Source of the DNA: Verrucomicrobiota bacterium
GTDB lineage: Bacteria; Verrucomicrobiota; Verrucomicrobiia; Chthoniobacterales; UBA10450
DNA length: 8,651 bases
NCBI GenBank assembly: GCA_003217965.1
Contig: QHNB01000175.1
Coordinates: 1 to 8,651 of the forward strand
Reading direction: 5' to 3'
Shown here: piece by piece, positions 1-7,286 of the stretch
How the letters are laid out: each line of letters begins with the position of its first letter
Numbering within the stretch: position 1 is the stretch's first letter
Notes under the pieces: generated by a model
Database searches by the model: none
Told to the model about the DNA's origin: nothing
The model's input: the letters and a program-made list of their open reading frames with translations, nothing else
Position numbers and translations under genes: made by a program

Positions 1-1
1 C

Positions 2-3000
2 ATTATCGGCTGCGAAGCCTATATCACCACCGGTTCTTACAAGGATAAAACACTCGGAAGGGATTCTATATTTCATCTGACCCTCCTGGCGGAGAACGAG
101 ACTGGCTATCGAAATCTGGTCAAGCTCGTTTCCGCGGCGCATCTCGACGGATTTTATCATCGGCCTCGCATCGACAAGGAATTATTGGCGGGGCATTCGG
201 CCGGCTTAATCGGCTTGAGCGGCTGTCTGGCGAGCGAGGTCAATACCGCGATTCAAAGCGGCAAGCTGGAGAAGGCGCAGCGTGTCACTGCTGAATATCG
301 GGACATCTTTGGTGAGCAGAATTTTTTCATCGAGCTACACGATCATGGCATCACCGAGCAAAAGATTTGCAACACGCACTTGCTGAAATTCGCGAAGGAA
401 TTTGGACTTGGCTTGGTCGCAGCGAATGACGTCCATTTTTTGCGACGAAGCGATCACAAAGCACACGACGTTCTGATGTGCATCAACACCGGTGCGAAAG
501 TGCAGGACCGGGACCGAATGCGTTACGAGCCGGAGCTCTATTTCAAATCGCCCAGAGAAATGCGCGAGATTTTTCACGACTTTCCCGATGCCATCAACAA
601 CACGCTTGAAATTGCCGCCCGTTGCCATCTTGAACTTGAATTCGGGCAATCGAAATATCCAGAGTACCCGGCGCCGGAGGGGAAAACGCGCGAAGCTTAT
701 CTGCGGGAGCTTTGCTACAAAGGCTTGCACGAGCGTTACGGCGAACGGGCGGCGAGCGATAAGGAATTGATTAAACGGCTCGACTACGAAGTCGACGTTC
801 TCGAGAAGACCGGATTCGTCAGCTACTTCCTCATTGTCTGGGATTTCATTCACTTCGCAAAAGAGCGAGGGATCCCAGTGGGCCCGGGGCGTGGCTCCGC
901 TGCCGGCTCGATGGTGGCCTACGTCCTGGGAATCACGGATATCGATCCACTCCAGTACGGGTTGATTTTTGAGCGTTTTCTCAATCCGGCGCGAATCTCG
1001 CCGCCGGATATCGATGTCGACTTTTGCGAAACCCGTCGCGGTGAGGTTCTCGATTACGTCCGGCGTAAATATGGGGAGCGGCGCGTCTCGCAAATCATTA
1101 CTTTTGGCAAGCTGAAGGCGCGCAGCGTGGTGCGCGACGTCGGGCGCGTTATGGCGCTGAGTTATCGCGACGCCGATCGGATCGCGAAGATGATCCCGAA
1201 CGAGCTCAACATCACGCTGAGTTCTGCTATTGAAAGGAATCCCGAGCTGAAAAGAGCGGTTGGCACCGAGCCGCAAACAAAGCAGCTCATGGAGTACGCA
1301 ATGGCGCTGGAAGGTCTCTCCCGTAGCTCCGGCGTGCACGCCGCCGGTGTGGTCATCGCCGACCGCGATCTATCCGATTACGTCCCGCTCTGCCGCGATA
1401 CCCACGGCACGGATATCGTCAGCCAGTACGCGATGGGTCCGCTCAATGATCTAGGTCTGCTCAAAATGGATTTCCTTGGGCTGAAAACGCTGACCGTGAT
1501 TGAAGACACCGTCTCTTTGATTCGAAAACGGGTCCCGGATTTTTCATCGAAAAATATTCCGATGGATGACGCGGCTGCCTTCGGGCTCTACAACCGCGGC
1601 GAGACGACTGGACTGTTTCAGATGGAATCCGGCGGCATGACTTCGGTATCGAAGCAATTCGATGTGCAGAAGATCGACGACATTATCGCGTTAATCGCGC
1701 TTTATCGGCCGGGTCCGATGGAACTCATCGGCGACTACATCAAGCGCAAGAAAGGACTGACCAAAATTCGTTACGAGCATCCACTGCTCGAGGAAATCTG
1801 CGCCGATACTTACGGGGTCATGATTTACCAGGAACAAGTCATGGCCGCTGCTAGCAAACTGGCTGGTTATTCCCTCGGTCAAGCTGATCTGCTCCGGCGC
1901 GCCATGGGAAAGAAAGACAAGGAAAAAATGGCGAAAGAACGTGCCAACTTCATCGCTGGTTGTGCACGCACCAACAATATTCCGGAGAAAAAGGCCAATG
2001 CGATTTTTGATCTGCTCGAGAAATTTGCCGGTTACGGCTTCAACAAAAGTCATAGTGCCGCTTACGGTCTGATCAGTTATCAAACAGCCTACTTAAAGGC
2101 GAACTACCCAGTCGAGTTCATGGCTGGATTGCTCAGTAACGAAATCAACAATACCGAAAAAATTGCTGTGCTGGTTGCCGAATGCAAACGGATGGGAATT
2201 ACTATCCTGCCGCCGGACATAAATCGCAGCGGGCTCAAGTTTATTCCGGAAGCGCTGGCGTCGAGTTCTGACAGAGGCGAGGGGAACGGGCAAAAACCGG
2301 CGGCGGCGGAGGCGATTCGGTACGGGCTGGCTGCGATCAAACACGTCGGCGAAGGAGCAATGGAAGTGACAATTCGCGAGCGCGAACGCAACGGGGATTT
2401 CAAATCACTGGAGGATTTTTGTAGTCGGCTCGATTCTCGAGTCGCCAATCGAAAGATGTTGGAGAGTCTCGTCAAATCTGGCGCTTTTGACTTCCTCAAT
2501 CGCGAACGCGCCGAGCTCATTGCCTGTATCGATGATGCGCTCTCTGCCTCCGTCTCTGCTCATCGCGATCGCGTCGCCGGCCAGGTTTCCCTTTTCGGGC
2601 ACGGGCCCGACGAACTCCCATATGCGCGCAAGCGAATGGTAACGCCATGGACCAATCGGGAGAAAATGACCTTCGAAAAAGAGTTGCTTGGTTTTTATGT
2701 CACCGGGCATCCGCTCGATGCTTACGCGGCGACGATTGCCAAAGGAAATTATGAAACGATCGCGTCGCTGAATGAATTGTCAGACCGGGCCGGCTTCCGG
2801 GTCGCCGGTGCGATTTCGCAGGTCGATAAGAAATTTACGAAGAAGGAAGGCAAACCATTTGCGGTGATTTGGATCGAGGACTTGACCGGAACGCTTGAGC
2901 TCGTGGTCTGGAATGAGCTTTACCTGGAATGCGCGGAGAACCTTGTTCCTGGCAACGTGGTCGCCATTCGCGGAAAGCTTGATCTGCGCGACGAGTCACT

Positions 3001-3334
3001 CCGCGCCACGGCGGAGAAACTGCGAATCCTTTCGACCGATCATGCGAGCACGCCAAGCGACATGCCCTCGGATCCTGTTCCTCCGCTGTGCCTTCGGTTC
3101 TCGCACGATGCCGGAAGTGAGGAGCTGCGCGAAGTGCGCGAGATTCTTTCGTCTTCGCCCGGGCGAACGCCGGTCGAGTTAATTTTCGAAAGCGAGGCCG
3201 GAGAAGCAGTGCGGGTCAATGCCGGAGCGAATTTTTGCGTCACGCTCAACGCCGACCTTCGGGAAAAGTTATCTCGTTGGCTATCGGCGACTTTAACCGA
3301 AGCCATTGCCGCTAAGGGGTCGGAGATGGAGTAG
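2..3334 (+). CDS. dnaE: DNA polymerase III subunit alpha (5' end outside the window)
   Basis: This is the catalytic subunit of the replicative DNA polymerase; it adds dNTPs to the growing strand in the cytoplasmic replisome. The frame is open from base 2, so the start lies upstream, and 1110 residues are visible. Domains in order are PHP (about 1-210), polymerase palm/fingers with GPGRGSAAGS at 294-303, helix-hairpin-helix near 800, and an OB fold at about 930-1010. The three catalytic aspartates are clear: D336 and D338 in PPDIDVDF, and D490 in KMDFLGL. Their spacing equals that of E. coli D401, D403 and D555, which puts the missing N terminus at about 65 residues. A beta-clamp binding motif QVSLFG starts at 861. 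The PHP domain keeps E5, H25, C75, D143 and H145, as in Thermus-type enzymes with an active metal site. Residues 750-771 are a low-complexity insert absent from E. coli DnaE. The stop overlaps the convergent AsmA-like gene by 23 bp. Function is very sure. Confidence 0.98.
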   Translation: MIGCEAYITTGSYKDKTLGRDSIFHLTLLAENETGYRNLVKLVSAAHLDGFYHRPRIDKELLAGHSAGLIGLSGCLASEVNTAIQSGKLEKAQRVTAEYRDIFGEQNFFIELHDHGITEQKICNTHLLKFAKEFGLGLVAANDVHFLRRSDHKAHDVLMCINTGAKVQDRDRMRYEPELYFKSPREMREIFHDFPDAINNTLEIAARCHLELEFGQSKYPEYPAPEGKTREAYLRELCYKGLHERYGERAASDKELIKRLDYEVDVLEKTGFVSYFLIVWDFIHFAKERGIPVGPGRGSAAGSMVAYVLGITDIDPLQYGLIFERFLNPARISPPDIDVDFCETRRGEVLDYVRRKYGERRVSQIITFGKLKARSVVRDVGRVMALSYRDADRIAKMIPNELNITLSSAIERNPELKRAVGTEPQTKQLMEYAMALEGLSRSSGVHAAGVVIADRDLSDYVPLCRDTHGTDIVSQYAMGPLNDLGLLKMDFLGLKTLTVIEDTVSLIRKRVPDFSSKNIPMDDAAAFGLYNRGETTGLFQMESGGMTSVSKQFDVQKIDDIIALIALYRPGPMELIGDYIKRKKGLTKIRYEHPLLEEICADTYGVMIYQEQVMAAASKLAGYSLGQADLLRRAMGKKDKEKMAKERANFIAGCARTNNIPEKKANAIFDLLEKFAGYGFNKSHSAAYGLISYQTAYLKANYPVEFMAGLLSNEINNTEKIAVLVAECKRMGITILPPDINRSGLKFIPEALASSSDRGEGNGQKPAAAEAIRYGLAAIKHVGEGAMEVTIRERERNGDFKSLEDFCSRLDSRVANRKMLESLVKSGAFDFLNRERAELIACIDDALSASVSAHRDRVAGQVSLFGHGPDELPYARKRMVTPWTNREKMTFEKELLGFYVTGHPLDAYAATIAKGNYETIASLNELSDRAGFRVAGAISQVDKKFTKKEGKPFAVIWIEDLTGTLELVVWNELYLECAENLVPGNVVAIRGKLDLRDESLRATAEKLRILSTDHASTPSDMPSDPVPPLCLRFSHDAGSEELREVREILSSSPGRTPVELIFESEAGEAVRVNAGANFCVTLNADLREKLSRWLSATLTEAIAAKGSEME

Positions 3335-5252
3335 GGGATGGTTCCGCGGGAGCGGGAATATTGATCCGCAAAGGCTGGCCGTCTTCGTTTTCGTCACAAA
3401 CGCTTAGCGGGCCCATTGCATCCAGCAGGAACTTGTTGCCCTCGATGCGGATTTTCGAGAATGGCTTCCCCGCATCGCTTCGGGTCAAAAGAATGCCATG
3501 GAGACAGGAGGCGCTATCTTCTGCGAGATCAGTGCGCAACTCGGTCGTGGGAGAGACAGTGATGCGCAGTTTTCGCGGTTCGGTTAGAACAACCTCGCCC
3601 GTAAATCCAGCTCTGAGATCACCTTCGTCGATGTCGAGCTGATCAATGGTAAACGACTGATCGTGCCACGATCCTTGGGCGGAGATGGAGAATGGATTCG
3701 CCTCGGCGTAGAGCGTTGTCCGGGATTGGCTCGCATCACCGCTCGATTCAACTTTGCCTTTGAGCGGGCCGGCCAATTTTCCAACCAGCGGTGCTTGCAG
3801 CGGGTAGTCGCCGAGTTCGCGGCACGAAAATTCTGCTGATAATTCAATGGCGCGATTATGCGCAAAATCGACGCTGCCTTGCGCACGCAGGAAATCATCG
3901 TCCCGTTTCAATTCGAATTGATCGAGCCGCACTCGCTTCGAATCGAGACCGACGCGGGCCGTCAGGGAATGAACTGGAGCGTAGAAGATCTTTAACCCAT
4001 CACCGGTGATCGCCAGCTCGCCATCGATGCTTCGCTCACGCGTGTGGACGCGCCCGCGGACAGATAACGTGCCGCCGAAAGCGTCGCCTGACCCGCCGAA
4101 GAGTTCCGCGAACTGTCCCAGATCATTAACCGAAGCAATAATGTCGCCGCGAAAATCAGGATTAAGCCAGTCCGAGCCAACAACGGTTTCACCGCTCAAA
4201 GTCAGCTCATTGCGGCGTTGCTTTATGTAGAGCTGCTGCAACTGAATGGTGCGCCCGTAAAAATTGGCGCCGAGCATGATGGCGTCAGCTTTTCGTTCCC
4301 GCCAACTGAAATCGATCAGCTCAGTCCAGATTGAGGCCGTTGCGTGCAGAACGTCGCGAGGATCGCCACGAAAAGTGAACTTTGATGCGCGAACTGATCC
4401 ACGCACCGTTTCGGTTGCCCCCAGCGCCGTGGCCAGGCGCGGAAGCGAAATTCCTGACGCGGTGCCGGCCAATTCCCAGATCCGTGCTTTCTCGTAGCGT
4501 TCGGTGGTGACATTGGCCCGCATGTGGCCGCCAAAGGCGCTCACGCTCAATTCCGTCCCAAGGCGCGCTGCCCCCAGACGGCTGAGATCGAACATAAGTG
4601 AATCGATCGTGAGCCCATCAATGAGACGAAGCGAACCCAGAGTGAGATGATTGTCCTCCCATCGTGCGACTCCGTGGACGTCCGCGAAAATTTTTTGTAA
4701 GAGCGGTGCGTGAATGGCAATCGAACTGGCCGAAACGACGCCGCTCCGAGTAGCCGCGGCGAAAATAGTCGCGTCTCGCAATTCCACTTGGACCATCGGC
4801 TGTTCGAGACGAATTTCATCGGCCGAAATTTCGAAACGGGCAGGCAACAGTGCGGCCAAAGTTGCCCATTGAATTCCCTGGGTTGATCGCGCGGCCCGAC
4901 TGCGGAGAAAAATACGTGCATGTTTCACACGGATCGAGCGCAGCGGATGCGATTTGTCTTTCGTGCCGAAAATAGCGGCAAAGCCCAGGCCCGCTTCAAC
5001 TCTTGGAGCAGTGAATTCAAAATGAACCCCTCCGACTCCCGCGGTTGTAATTTGCAGGTTCCGAATTTCAAGCGGTCGGAGAAAAGGTGCATGAATGTCG
5101 CTGAAGCTAATGGCCAGCCCGGAACGGGCGGCTTCAAAACGCAGCCAAATCGGGATGCTGCGTTCCATAATCGGCGGCACCAATAAGCTGGCGAGCGACA
5201 ATGCCAGCAGCACAAAACTGAGCGCGAGCAGCAATTTCTTTCTTGCGGGCAT
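3312..5252 (-). CDS. AsmA/TamB-like envelope protein with an N-terminal membrane anchor
   Basis: This 646-residue protein has a basic N terminus (MPARKK), one hydrophobic segment at about 7-27, and then a long run of alternating short beta strands with repeated phrases such as IRNLQIT, GSLRLIDGL, LSVRGRVH and RIEGNKFLL. This architecture is typical of AsmA/TamB/YhdP-type proteins, which span the periplasm from an inner-membrane anchor and are linked to phospholipid transport or outer-membrane assembly. The strand-rich pattern and anchor are seen; the transport role is only inferred from the superfamily. The last 15 residues are a Pro/Thr/Ser tail (PAPAEPSPTPSPTP) whose codons overlap the end of dnaE on the other strand. 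The start is an ATG with no SD before it. It lies 41 bp downstream of the DUF4230 gene on the same strand, so the two are probably co-transcribed. I cannot name a specific orthologue. Confidence 0.8.
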   Translation of the reverse strand: MPARKKLLLALSFVLLALSLASLLVPPIMERSIPIWLRFEAARSGLAISFSDIHAPFLRPLEIRNLQITTAGVGGVHFEFTAPRVEAGLGFAAIFGTKDKSHPLRSIRVKHARIFLRSRAARSTQGIQWATLAALLPARFEISADEIRLEQPMVQVELRDATIFAAATRSGVVSASSIAIHAPLLQKIFADVHGVARWEDNHLTLGSLRLIDGLTIDSLMFDLSRLGAARLGTELSVSAFGGHMRANVTTERYEKARIWELAGTASGISLPRLATALGATETVRGSVRASKFTFRGDPRDVLHATASIWTELIDFSWRERKADAIMLGANFYGRTIQLQQLYIKQRRNELTLSGETVVGSDWLNPDFRGDIIASVNDLGQFAELFGGSGDAFGGTLSVRGRVHTRERSIDGELAITGDGLKIFYAPVHSLTARVGLDSKRVRLDQFELKRDDDFLRAQGSVDFAHNRAIELSAEFSCRELGDYPLQAPLVGKLAGPLKGKVESSGDASQSRTTLYAEANPFSISAQGSWHDQSFTIDQLDIDEGDLRAGFTGEVVLTEPRKLRITVSPTTELRTDLAEDSASCLHGILLTRSDAGKPFSKIRIEGNKFLLDAMGPLSVCDENEDGQPLRINIPAPAEPSPTPSPTP

Positions 5253-5293
5253 GACGCTGTTTTACCGGCGAACTAAGGTGGCAGAAAGCGACA

Positions 5294-5977
5294 TCATTCG
5301 CGTGCGCTTACGTCGTAAAACACTACCTGAATAGGAGAACTCGTCCTTATCCGAGTTGTGAGTTGTCTGCGAAACTCATCTTCCGCCTGCTCCGGAAGGC
5401 GGCGCTCACTGGCCCGCTCGCGCGCTAGTCTGGCGAGCGTGGCTAGCTCTGATTGAACATCTGCGCCGGAAATGGGATTCCAGAAGCCGTTTTCAAAGGC
5501 GAGCACATCGAGCGCGTTCTGTTCAAGGCCGAGAATTTGGGCGTGCGGAAGACGCACGACAATAGCCTCCGGCTGCACGTTCACACTGATTTCCTGGCGC
5601 AGATCGAAGCCGGCCTTAGCCGTGAATGTTCCATGCAGTCGCAACCGTTTCGAACTGCCAGCCCAGCTATGTAGAAATTCATGTTCCACCTCGACCCGCT
5701 GCGAGACAAGCGCGAGCTCGTTAACCGCCGTTGTTTGCTCGAAGTAAACGCGTTCATTGATCGTGACCCGCGGCTGGACCTGCGCGATCTGCACGATCGC
5801 GTTCCGCATGTCGCGGCCCAACCGTTCCAGCTGATCTACAGTCATCTTGGCCGCACGGCCTGGGAGCGAGGTGCAGCGCTCGAAAATAAAGACCCCGGCC
5901 GCGATCCCGGTCAGGGCGATGATCATCAAGGCAAACGTCCAATTGAAATGTCGCCGCAAAGAAGGCCGATCGTCCAT
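5294..5977 (-). CDS. Membrane-anchored DUF4230 protein
   Basis: Read from the ATG at 5977 this is a 227-residue protein with a short Arg-rich cytoplasmic start, one membrane segment at about 13-32 (WTFALMIIALTGIAAGVFIF), and an exported domain. The domain fits DUF4230: a helical lead-in, then a strand with FTAKAGFDL, the VVRLPHAQIL strand, the ENGFWNPIS segment, a charged amphipathic helix (LARLARERASERRLPEQAEDEF) and a closing strand near IQVVFYDV. The family has no established biochemical role. The frame stays open to a TTG at 6043, which would add 22 residues including an Arg-rich stretch. I prefer the ATG because it gives a normal-length anchor; neither start has a well-placed SD (a GGAGG lies 18 nt before the ATG, too far). 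It heads a likely two-gene unit with the AsmA-like gene. Family assignment is fairly sure, the exact start less so. Confidence 0.8.
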   Translation of the reverse strand: MDDRPSLRRHFNWTFALMIIALTGIAAGVFIFERCTSLPGRAAKMTVDQLERLGRDMRNAIVQIAQVQPRVTINERVYFEQTTAVNELALVSQRVEVEHEFLHSWAGSSKRLRLHGTFTAKAGFDLRQEISVNVQPEAIVVRLPHAQILGLEQNALDVLAFENGFWNPISGADVQSELATLARLARERASERRLPEQAEDEFRRQLTTRIRTSSPIQVVFYDVSARE

Positions 5978-6061
5978 TCGCCGAAGAAGTACCGCCCTCC
6001 GCACCCGAATGGGCACGAAGGGCGGCTGTTCCCCCCAGAACAATCCTAGAAAACTGCCGTG

Positions 6062-6090
6062 CTAGTACGCGCTATTGCCAACTGTCGCAA
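6062..6090 (-). promoter_or_regulatory. Weak candidate promoter for the DUF4230/AsmA-like pair
   Basis: On the minus strand TTGCGA (4 of 6 to the -35 consensus) is followed after exactly 17 bp by TACTAG (3 of 6 to the -10 consensus). The position fits a transcript that starts near 6055 and covers both candidate starts of the DUF4230 gene. Matches this weak occur by chance, so this is only a pointer. Confidence 0.2.
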
Positions 6091-6197
6091 CAAAATTCTC
6101 ACGGCGGGATGCAGCGTCCTTATGCTGATGTCATAATTTAGGCGGTGAAATTCGCCGTCAATGATGGGATATTAATTTTCTGCGTGCTGTCGTTTCA

Positions 6198-6348
6198 ATG
6201 CTGACCAATCTGCGGCTGCGCGATTTCCGCGGCTTTGAAAATTTGGCGGTTGACCTCGGCTCTGGTGCTAATTTTTTTCTTGGGCCGAACGGGCAGGGGC
6301 AAGACGACGATCCCCGAGGCGGCGCGCGTTCTGCTGTGCCGGAAGTGA
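6198..6348 (+). pseudogene. recF: recF 5' fragment, frameshifted and truncated
   Basis: RecF is an SMC-like ATPase of about 360 residues that helps load RecA at gaps and stalled forks. The first 34 codons read as a normal RecF N terminus: MLTNLRLRDFRGFENLAVDL, then NFFLGPNGQG, the start of the Walker A motif. The expected next residues, KTTI-EAARVLL, are present but in the next frame, from the AAG at 6301. Removing one G from the GGGG run at 6296-6299 restores GPNGQGKTT. The restored frame carries a Pro where RecF normally has Leu (KTTIPEAARVLLCRK) and stops at TGA 6346-6348. No later RecF motif (such as the ABC signature) is seen in any frame before yqgE. Without the lysine in frame and with about 85% of the gene gone, it cannot encode a working RecF. 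An intact copy may exist elsewhere in the genome. Confidence 0.8.
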
Positions 6349-6522
6349 GCCCAAAAATTAGACCGTCCCAACGTGTCAATCCCGAGCAAATGAGAGGGAC
6401 CCGCGAGTATCAGCGTTGGCCGCAATTAGTTTATGTAGTGATTGTGAGAGATACCGCATCGGACGGACGCGCATTGTCTTGTTGTTGGCGTAATAGCAGG
6501 GGCAACTTGCGCAGTCGCGCAC
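6349..6522 (+). other. Gene-free stretch between the recF relic and yqgE
   Basis: I recognise no protein, tRNA or mobile-element end here. The frame of the relic's first half runs open through to 6536, but its translation resembles neither RecF nor any family I know. The break from RecF-like sequence around 6345 marks the edge of a deletion or replacement. The only clear structure is the inverted repeat at its right end. Confidence 0.5.
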
Positions 6523-6548
6523 GTGCTCTTACTTAAAAACGTGCGCGA
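6515..6548. repeat. Perfect 10-bp inverted repeat over the yqgE start
   Basis: TCGCGCACGT at 6515-6524 and ACGTGCGCGA at 6539-6548 are exact reverse complements, separated by a 14-nt AT-rich loop. In RNA this would be a strong GC-rich hairpin. The GTG at 6523 straddles the end of the left arm and the second GTG at 6541 lies inside the right arm. No T-run follows, so it is not a standard terminator. It could be a translational control hairpin or a dyad operator. Confidence 0.7.
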
Positions 6549-7101
6549 ACTAGGCGGAGAACAATCGGAAAGCTACGCCGGGTCTTTTCTCGTCGCCCAT
6601 CCCACCATGGTCGATCCGAATTTCCGGCGGGCCGTCTTGTTTATCTCGGCCCACAGCTCGGATGATGGAGCAATCGGCATCATTTTGAATCGGCCTCTCG
6701 ATAAGAAAGTGAGCGAGCTGGTAACGGAAATGCCTCCTGACGGTCTGGAAAACGTCCCGGTTTTTTTTGGTGGCCCAGTCCAGCGCGATCGGCTGATGTT
6801 TGCCGCAGTCGAATGGAAAAGCGGCGAGGGATTGCAGCTGAATCCCAATGTTAATATCGAGGACGCGAATGAGCGCGCGAGTAAAGATCCCAATTCGGTT
6901 CGCGCCTTCATCGGTTATGCTGGGTGGAGCGCCGGTCAACTTGAGGCCGAGATGAAGCAGAACGCCTGGATTGCACAAAAGGCAAATCGCGCCGCGCTGA
7001 AAATTGAACGGCTGCCAAAGCTTTGGTTCGATATTATGCGCGGCCTTGGACCGTGGTTCAAAATGTTGAGCGCAGCGCCGGACGATCCATCATTAAATTA
7101 G
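6523..7101 (+). CDS. yqgE: YqgE/AlgH family protein (UPF0301)
   Basis: This 192-residue soluble protein is close to the family's usual length of about 185-190. Family signatures are clear: the opening GSFLVAHPTMVDPNFRRAV, then GAIGIILNRPL near 50-60, the FFGGPVQRDRLMFA block near 80-94, and RAFIGYAGWSAGQLEAEM near 125-145. It ends with a Trp-rich LWFDIMRGLGPWFKML helix. The Pseudomonas relative AlgH was once tied to alginate regulation, but the molecular role of the family is not settled. The start is a GTG at 6523, the first possible start after the upstream in-frame stop at 6445. A second GTG at 6541 also keeps the whole domain, while the next ATG (6607) would cut into it. Neither GTG has an SD, and both lie within an inverted repeat. 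Identity is sure, the start less so. Confidence 0.93.
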   Translation: MLLLKNVRELGGEQSESYAGSFLVAHPTMVDPNFRRAVLFISAHSSDDGAIGIILNRPLDKKVSELVTEMPPDGLENVPVFFGGPVQRDRLMFAAVEWKSGEGLQLNPNVNIEDANERASKDPNSVRAFIGYAGWSAGQLEAEMKQNAWIAQKANRAALKIERLPKLWFDIMRGLGPWFKMLSAAPDDPSLN

Positions 7102-7113
7102 CGGCACGGATTG

Positions 7114-7145
7114 GAGACGAGCGAAAGGCCTTTTGCATGAGTCTC
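7114..7145 (+). terminator. Hairpin just past yqgE, no T-run
   Basis: Starting 13 nt after the yqgE stop, GAGAC (7114-7118) pairs with GTCTC (7141-7145), and inside it GCGAAA (7121-7126) pairs with TTTTGC (7131-7136) with one G-U pair around a GGCC loop. The two stems are joined by a small internal loop. The position suits a 3'-end structure, but the downstream bases are TTCGCGCG rather than a T-run, so intrinsic termination is doubtful. Confidence 0.3.
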
Positions 7146-7247
7146 TTCGCGCGCGTGTAGAGTGGAAACGACAATATCAGCACTTGGATGATCACTTGAA
7201 TCCAACCGACGCCCAATTCCCTCGCAGCAAAAGCTCCAACGGCGCGA

Positions 7248-7277
7248 TTGACTCGCCATGCCTCACTGGTCACTAAT
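7248..7277 (+). promoter_or_regulatory. Candidate promoter directly before ald
   Basis: TTGACT at 7248-7253 (5 of 6 to the -35 consensus) is followed after 18 bp by ACTAAT at 7272-7277 (4 of 6 to the -10 consensus, lacking the first T and A). A start of transcription about 7 nt after this -10 would fall within a few bases of the ald ATG at 7287, giving a leaderless or nearly leaderless message. That would fit the lack of an SD there. Confidence 0.3.
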
Positions 7278-7286
7278 CATTTGGCG

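Noticed and set aside
335..1339. A 334-codon open frame on the minus strand inside dnaE
   Set aside because: It lies wholly opposite strongly conserved DnaE catalytic sequence and its translation shows no recognisable domain. It is a codon-bias shadow, as are the shorter antisense frames elsewhere in dnaE.
5978..6043. Extension of the DUF4230 gene to a TTG at 6043
   Set aside because: The extra 22 residues match no family feature, and the only purine run (AGGA) abuts the TTG with no spacing. It remains possible but is less likely than the ATG at 5977.
6345..6425. Minus-strand peptide SHLLGIDTLGRSNFWAHF, resembling the HxxGTDxxGRD motif of dipeptide ABC permeases
   Set aside because: The similarity is about ten residues, the frame is closed by a stop just upstream (6426-6428), and downstream it runs antisense to recF sequence. 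Chance is more likely than a permease remnant.
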